The position numbers and the translations under genes are program-made. From positions 1 to 17,568 of the forward strand of contig JAAEEW010000042.1 of NCBI GenBank assembly GCA_013415595.1: 17,568 bases of DNA. Reading direction: 5' to 3'. The notes under the pieces were generated by a model. That model ran no database searches. It saw only the letters and a program-made list of their open reading frames with translations, and was not told the origin of the DNA. This document shows, one piece after another, positions 15,507-17,568 of the stretch. Within the stretch, counting starts at the first letter, position 1. The number at the start of each line of letters is the position of its first letter. The stretch comes from Methanosarcinales archaeon. Its GTDB lineage: Archaea; Halobacteriota; Methanosarcinia; Methanotrichales; Methanotrichaceae.

Positions 15507-16472
15507 TCACCTAGAGAGATGATCCCCGGCATTCCTCAGCGATTTCACCAGCCCGTAGAGGGCCTCGTTGACGGGGGTGGAGATCCCCTGCCTTCTCCCC
15601 TGGCGAATCACGTATCCGTTTATGCTCTCGATCTCCGTCTCCCGGCCCATTTGCGCGTCCTTCAGCATGCTGGAAGTGTTACCCGAGGTCATCCGGGCCA
15701 CGTCCTTAACCAGGGCCAGGGCGAAATCCCGCTCCATTTGCACGCCCTCCCCGGCTGCCACCGCCAGGCATTCATCGACCACCCTCTCCACGGTGGCAGT
15801 GAGGTCCGGGGAGAGCACGATCCCGTTGCTGCCGCCGCAAAGAGCAGTGATGGGGTTGATGACCGAGTTCACCAGGAGCTTGCCCCACTGGTGGACGGCA
15901 AAGTCCGGGGCAAACTCCACCTGGAAACCCTTCTCCGCGAACCGCTCCCTGAAGGTGGCCTTCAACTCCGGGGAGACCCCGTCCTCGAATATGGTCTTTC
16001 CCTTCCCCCGGAGCTTCACCTGGCCCGGCCCGGCATAGACCACCCCCATGGAGGTAATGCCCTGGCGGACGTCTGCACCCGGCAGGTCCATGACCTCCCG
16101 GTTGCCCATGCCGTTCATCAGCAAGACATAGGCCGCCCCGGCCAGGGACCGGCCCAGGGCGCCGGAGGACATGATCTCCTCCCGGAGACGGGGCAGGGAG
16201 TAGGTCTTGACGGTGACCACCACAGCATCCGGACGATAGCCCGAACGCTGGAACTCCTCCAGGCTGGAGAAGCAGTGCCTGAACCGGATGGACCTGGGTC
16301 CACGGGGAAGGACCACCCTCAAGCCAGACTCCCTGATCTGCTCCATGTGGGCTCTGCGGCCCAGGAGGGCCACGTCCTCCACCGCTCCCCCGGACGGGAT
16401 CCCGTCCCCGGAGAGAAGATAGCCAACCATGGAGCCGATGGCTCCTGCCCCATATATCAATATTTTTGCCAC
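15507..16472 (-). CDS. panE: 2-dehydropantoate 2-reductase (ketopantoate reductase)
   Basis: 321 residues; this enzyme makes pantoate from ketopantoate with NADPH on the way to coenzyme A, in the cytosol. The Rossmann motif is GAGAIG at 8-13. VVVTVKTYSL holds the conserved Lys89, and LLMNGMGNREV matches the family NG-x-GN segment. The catalytic Lys is Lys198 in HQWGKLLVNSVINPITALCG, and the C-terminal helix carries SSMLKDAQMGRETEIESING with the acidic catalytic Glu280. Family length is about 300, so it is complete. The start is GTG 16472, preceded by AGGTAG at six bases. A TTAAGCATAA stretch at 16511-16520 could be its promoter, giving a short leader. It follows mcrG on the same strand, but a hairpin and T-tract between them argue for separate transcripts. 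Confidence 0.9.
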   Translation of the reverse strand: MAKILIYGAGAIGSMVGYLLSGDGIPSGGAVEDVALLGRRAHMEQIRESGLRVVLPRGPRSIRFRHCFSSLEEFQRSGYRPDAVVVTVKTYSLPRLREEIMSSGALGRSLAGAAYVLLMNGMGNREVMDLPGADVRQGITSMGVVYAGPGQVKLRGKGKTIFEDGVSPELKATFRERFAEKGFQVEFAPDFAVHQWGKLLVNSVINPITALCGGSNGIVLSPDLTATVERVVDECLAVAAGEGVQMERDFALALVKDVARMTSGNTSSMLKDAQMGRETEIESINGYVIRQGRRQGISTPVNEALYGLVKSLRNAGDHLSR

Positions 16473-16790
16473 AGCTTTCTACCTGCTGATGCTATTCTGG
16501 CCTTCAGCGGTTAAGCATAACCATCGAGTCCAACGAATCCAATTATTGTTCCTGCGAATCTGCCGAGAAAGACCTGCGGGCCGCCTCCCGCAGCAATGGG
16601 CCGCCTTTGATATTGAGGCTCTGAATGATCAACAGCAGTCCTGTCGGGTGAAAGAGGCAGTCCTGTTGCGTGCATGTGCAGGGCAATGCGGACAGGATGC
16701 GGGAGCGATGCTAATTTTATGAATTGAGTTTAATATCATTTTAATTAAAAATTGAAGGAGTCCGGGGCAGCAAGCCCCTGGCCCCGTCCA
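16473..16790. other. Spacer between mcrG and panE
   Basis: No gene is visible in these 318 bases. The end next to mcrG holds the hairpin and T-rich trailer listed separately; the end next to panE holds its weak promoter and ribosome site. In particular no start of mcrA is present. Confidence 0.5.
16741..16778 (-). terminator. Hairpin and T-rich tract after mcrG
   Basis: Just after the mcrG stop, GGGGC/GCCCC arms (16764-16768 and 16774-16778) enclose a five-base loop. On the minus strand they are followed by TTTTTAATTAA at about 16741-16752. This looks like the end of the transcript. Confidence 0.55.
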
Positions 16791-17558
16791 TCACTCCGGC
16801 CGAAAGCCCCACCTGGTTCTGAGCTCCCACATGTGGTGCAGGGCCTCCAGAGCCTCGTCGAAGTTCCGGGCCCCTACCTTGCCCCCGAAGGGCACGCCGT
16901 CGGCCCGGAACAGCGTGGTCCTCTTCCTGGCCTCAGAGTCGGTCATGGGCTTTCCCACGTTGATCTTCCTGTCCAGGGGCACGCCCACCTGATTCTTGGT
17001 GTAGTAGACGTTTCCGTCAGCCCCAAGCTCCGTCCGGGCCAGCATGTCGAACATCAGGCCGTTCTCCTCCAGCCGCAGGGAGTGGCCGTGTACAGTGCAG
17101 CCCCTCATGGAGCAGCGGGCCGTGTCGGTCATCTCGCTGTCCATGAGCTTCTTGGTGTAAAACTCAATATCCCGCTCCCGTCCCTCGATTATCTGCCTCC
17201 CGGAGAGGGTCCCCGGGTCGATGCCCCGGCAGTTGATGGCCGCCCAGTACGACCGCCAGTAGGGATTGGCAGGGGCAAAGTACATGGAATCGGTGAACTG
17301 GGAGTACCTTATGCGATCTCCGGCCTTGACCCCGGGGGTGGGCTCCACCATGACCCGAATGGGACAGTACGGCTCGTCCATCTCCGCCCAGGGGGGATGA
17401 ATGCTGGGATAATCCTGGCCCACCGCCCGATGGCCCATGATGGCCACGATGTCCTCCTCGGGAATGTCCCGCAGCTTCTCCGCCCCACCGCTCATGAATT
17501 TTCGTCTGTTTATGCTCACCAGGGTCTTCCCGGCGTAGTACTGGCGATCTATCACCAT
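16791..17558 (-). CDS. mcrG: Methyl-coenzyme M reductase gamma subunit
   Basis: 255 residues from ATG 17558. A GTG at 17564 is in frame, but MVIDRQYYAG aligns with the usual McrG start (MAYERQYYPG), and GAGGTG just before serves as ribosome site. Landmarks are RRKFMSG, GHRAVGQDYPSIHPP, VEPTPGVKAGDRIRY, FTDSMYFAPANPYWRSY, GIDPGTLSGRQIIEGRERD, MRGCTVHGHSLRLEENGLMFD, VPLDRKINVGKPM and the C-terminal WELRTRWGFRPE. TLSGRQ and TVHGHS flank cofactor F430 in the known structures. McrG is part of the alpha2beta2gamma2 enzyme that releases methane from methyl-CoM and coenzyme B. Cys in MRGCTVHGHS replaces the Ala usual in the homologues I know. Canonical order is mcrBDCGA, yet no mcrA follows. TGA at the right edge may be the previous gene's stop. 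Confidence 0.92.
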   Translation of the reverse strand: MVIDRQYYAGKTLVSINRRKFMSGGAEKLRDIPEEDIVAIMGHRAVGQDYPSIHPPWAEMDEPYCPIRVMVEPTPGVKAGDRIRYSQFTDSMYFAPANPYWRSYWAAINCRGIDPGTLSGRQIIEGRERDIEFYTKKLMDSEMTDTARCSMRGCTVHGHSLRLEENGLMFDMLARTELGADGNVYYTKNQVGVPLDRKINVGKPMTDSEARKRTTLFRADGVPFGGKVGARNFDEALEALHHMWELRTRWGFRPE

Positions 17559-17568
17559 TTGCACCTCA

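Noticed and set aside
15477..16514. A 345-codon plus-strand frame opposite panE
   Set aside because: The minus-strand panE has all catalytic motifs, while this frame is His/Pro/Gly-rich shadow sequence.

Overview
The window appears to come from a high-GC methanogenic archaeon of the order Methanosarcinales, most likely Methanothrix (formerly Methanosaeta). The clearest marker is a methyl-coenzyme M reductase gamma subunit (mcrG) at the right edge. Supporting markers are an AksA-type homocitrate synthase (coenzyme B pathway), archaeal-style ketopantoate reductase, Shine-Dalgarno sites of the GGTGATC kind, and TATA/T-tract signals. The genus is an inference from the McrG sequence and base composition; no search was run.

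Layout. Bases 1-900 are AT-richer and hold the tail of an unidentified gene and a truncated IS1-like transposase, so this is a mobile or scarred end. Bases 931-2867 carry a coupled two-gene unit: a charged, helical, probably cytosolic protein, then a single-span membrane protein with a coiled-coil inside and three BACON-like domains outside. Bases 2880-3391 hold a wrecked SRPBCC-family gene whose pieces run through all three frames. Bases 3585-4768 are homocitrate synthase, interrupted by one frameshift, with a 16-bp tandem duplication over its stop codon. Next come a polytopic GATE/nucleoside-recognition membrane protein (4939-5919), a secreted beta-rich protein (6109-6993) and a secreted staphylococcal-nuclease-like protein with a C-terminal cysteine/histidine zinc-site module (7080-7847).

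A convergent large secreted protein with Thr- and Ser/Gly-rich linkers lies on the minus strand (7906-9753). An 11-bp tandem repeat array sits directly upstream of its start. Bases 10086-10925 encode a YkgJ-type cysteine-cluster protein. After a gene-free 0.55 kb comes a stand-alone Cys-type formate dehydrogenase alpha subunit (11474-13513). The minus strand then carries a secreted protein with a glutamine-amidotransferase-like N-terminal domain (13781-15145), ketopantoate reductase panE (15507-16472) and mcrG (16791-17558).

How the genes work together. Methanogenesis and its cofactors are represented by mcrG, aksA (coenzyme B) and panE (coenzyme A). The rest is dominated by envelope and exported proteins: four with signal peptides, one single-span anchored and one polytopic. 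No defence system, CRISPR array, rRNA or tRNA gene was seen. The points most worth a second look are mcrG with no mcrA after it, the secreted nuclease-like protein with altered catalytic positions, the coupled BACON membrane pair, the 11-bp repeat array, and the frameshifts in aksA and the SRPBCC gene.
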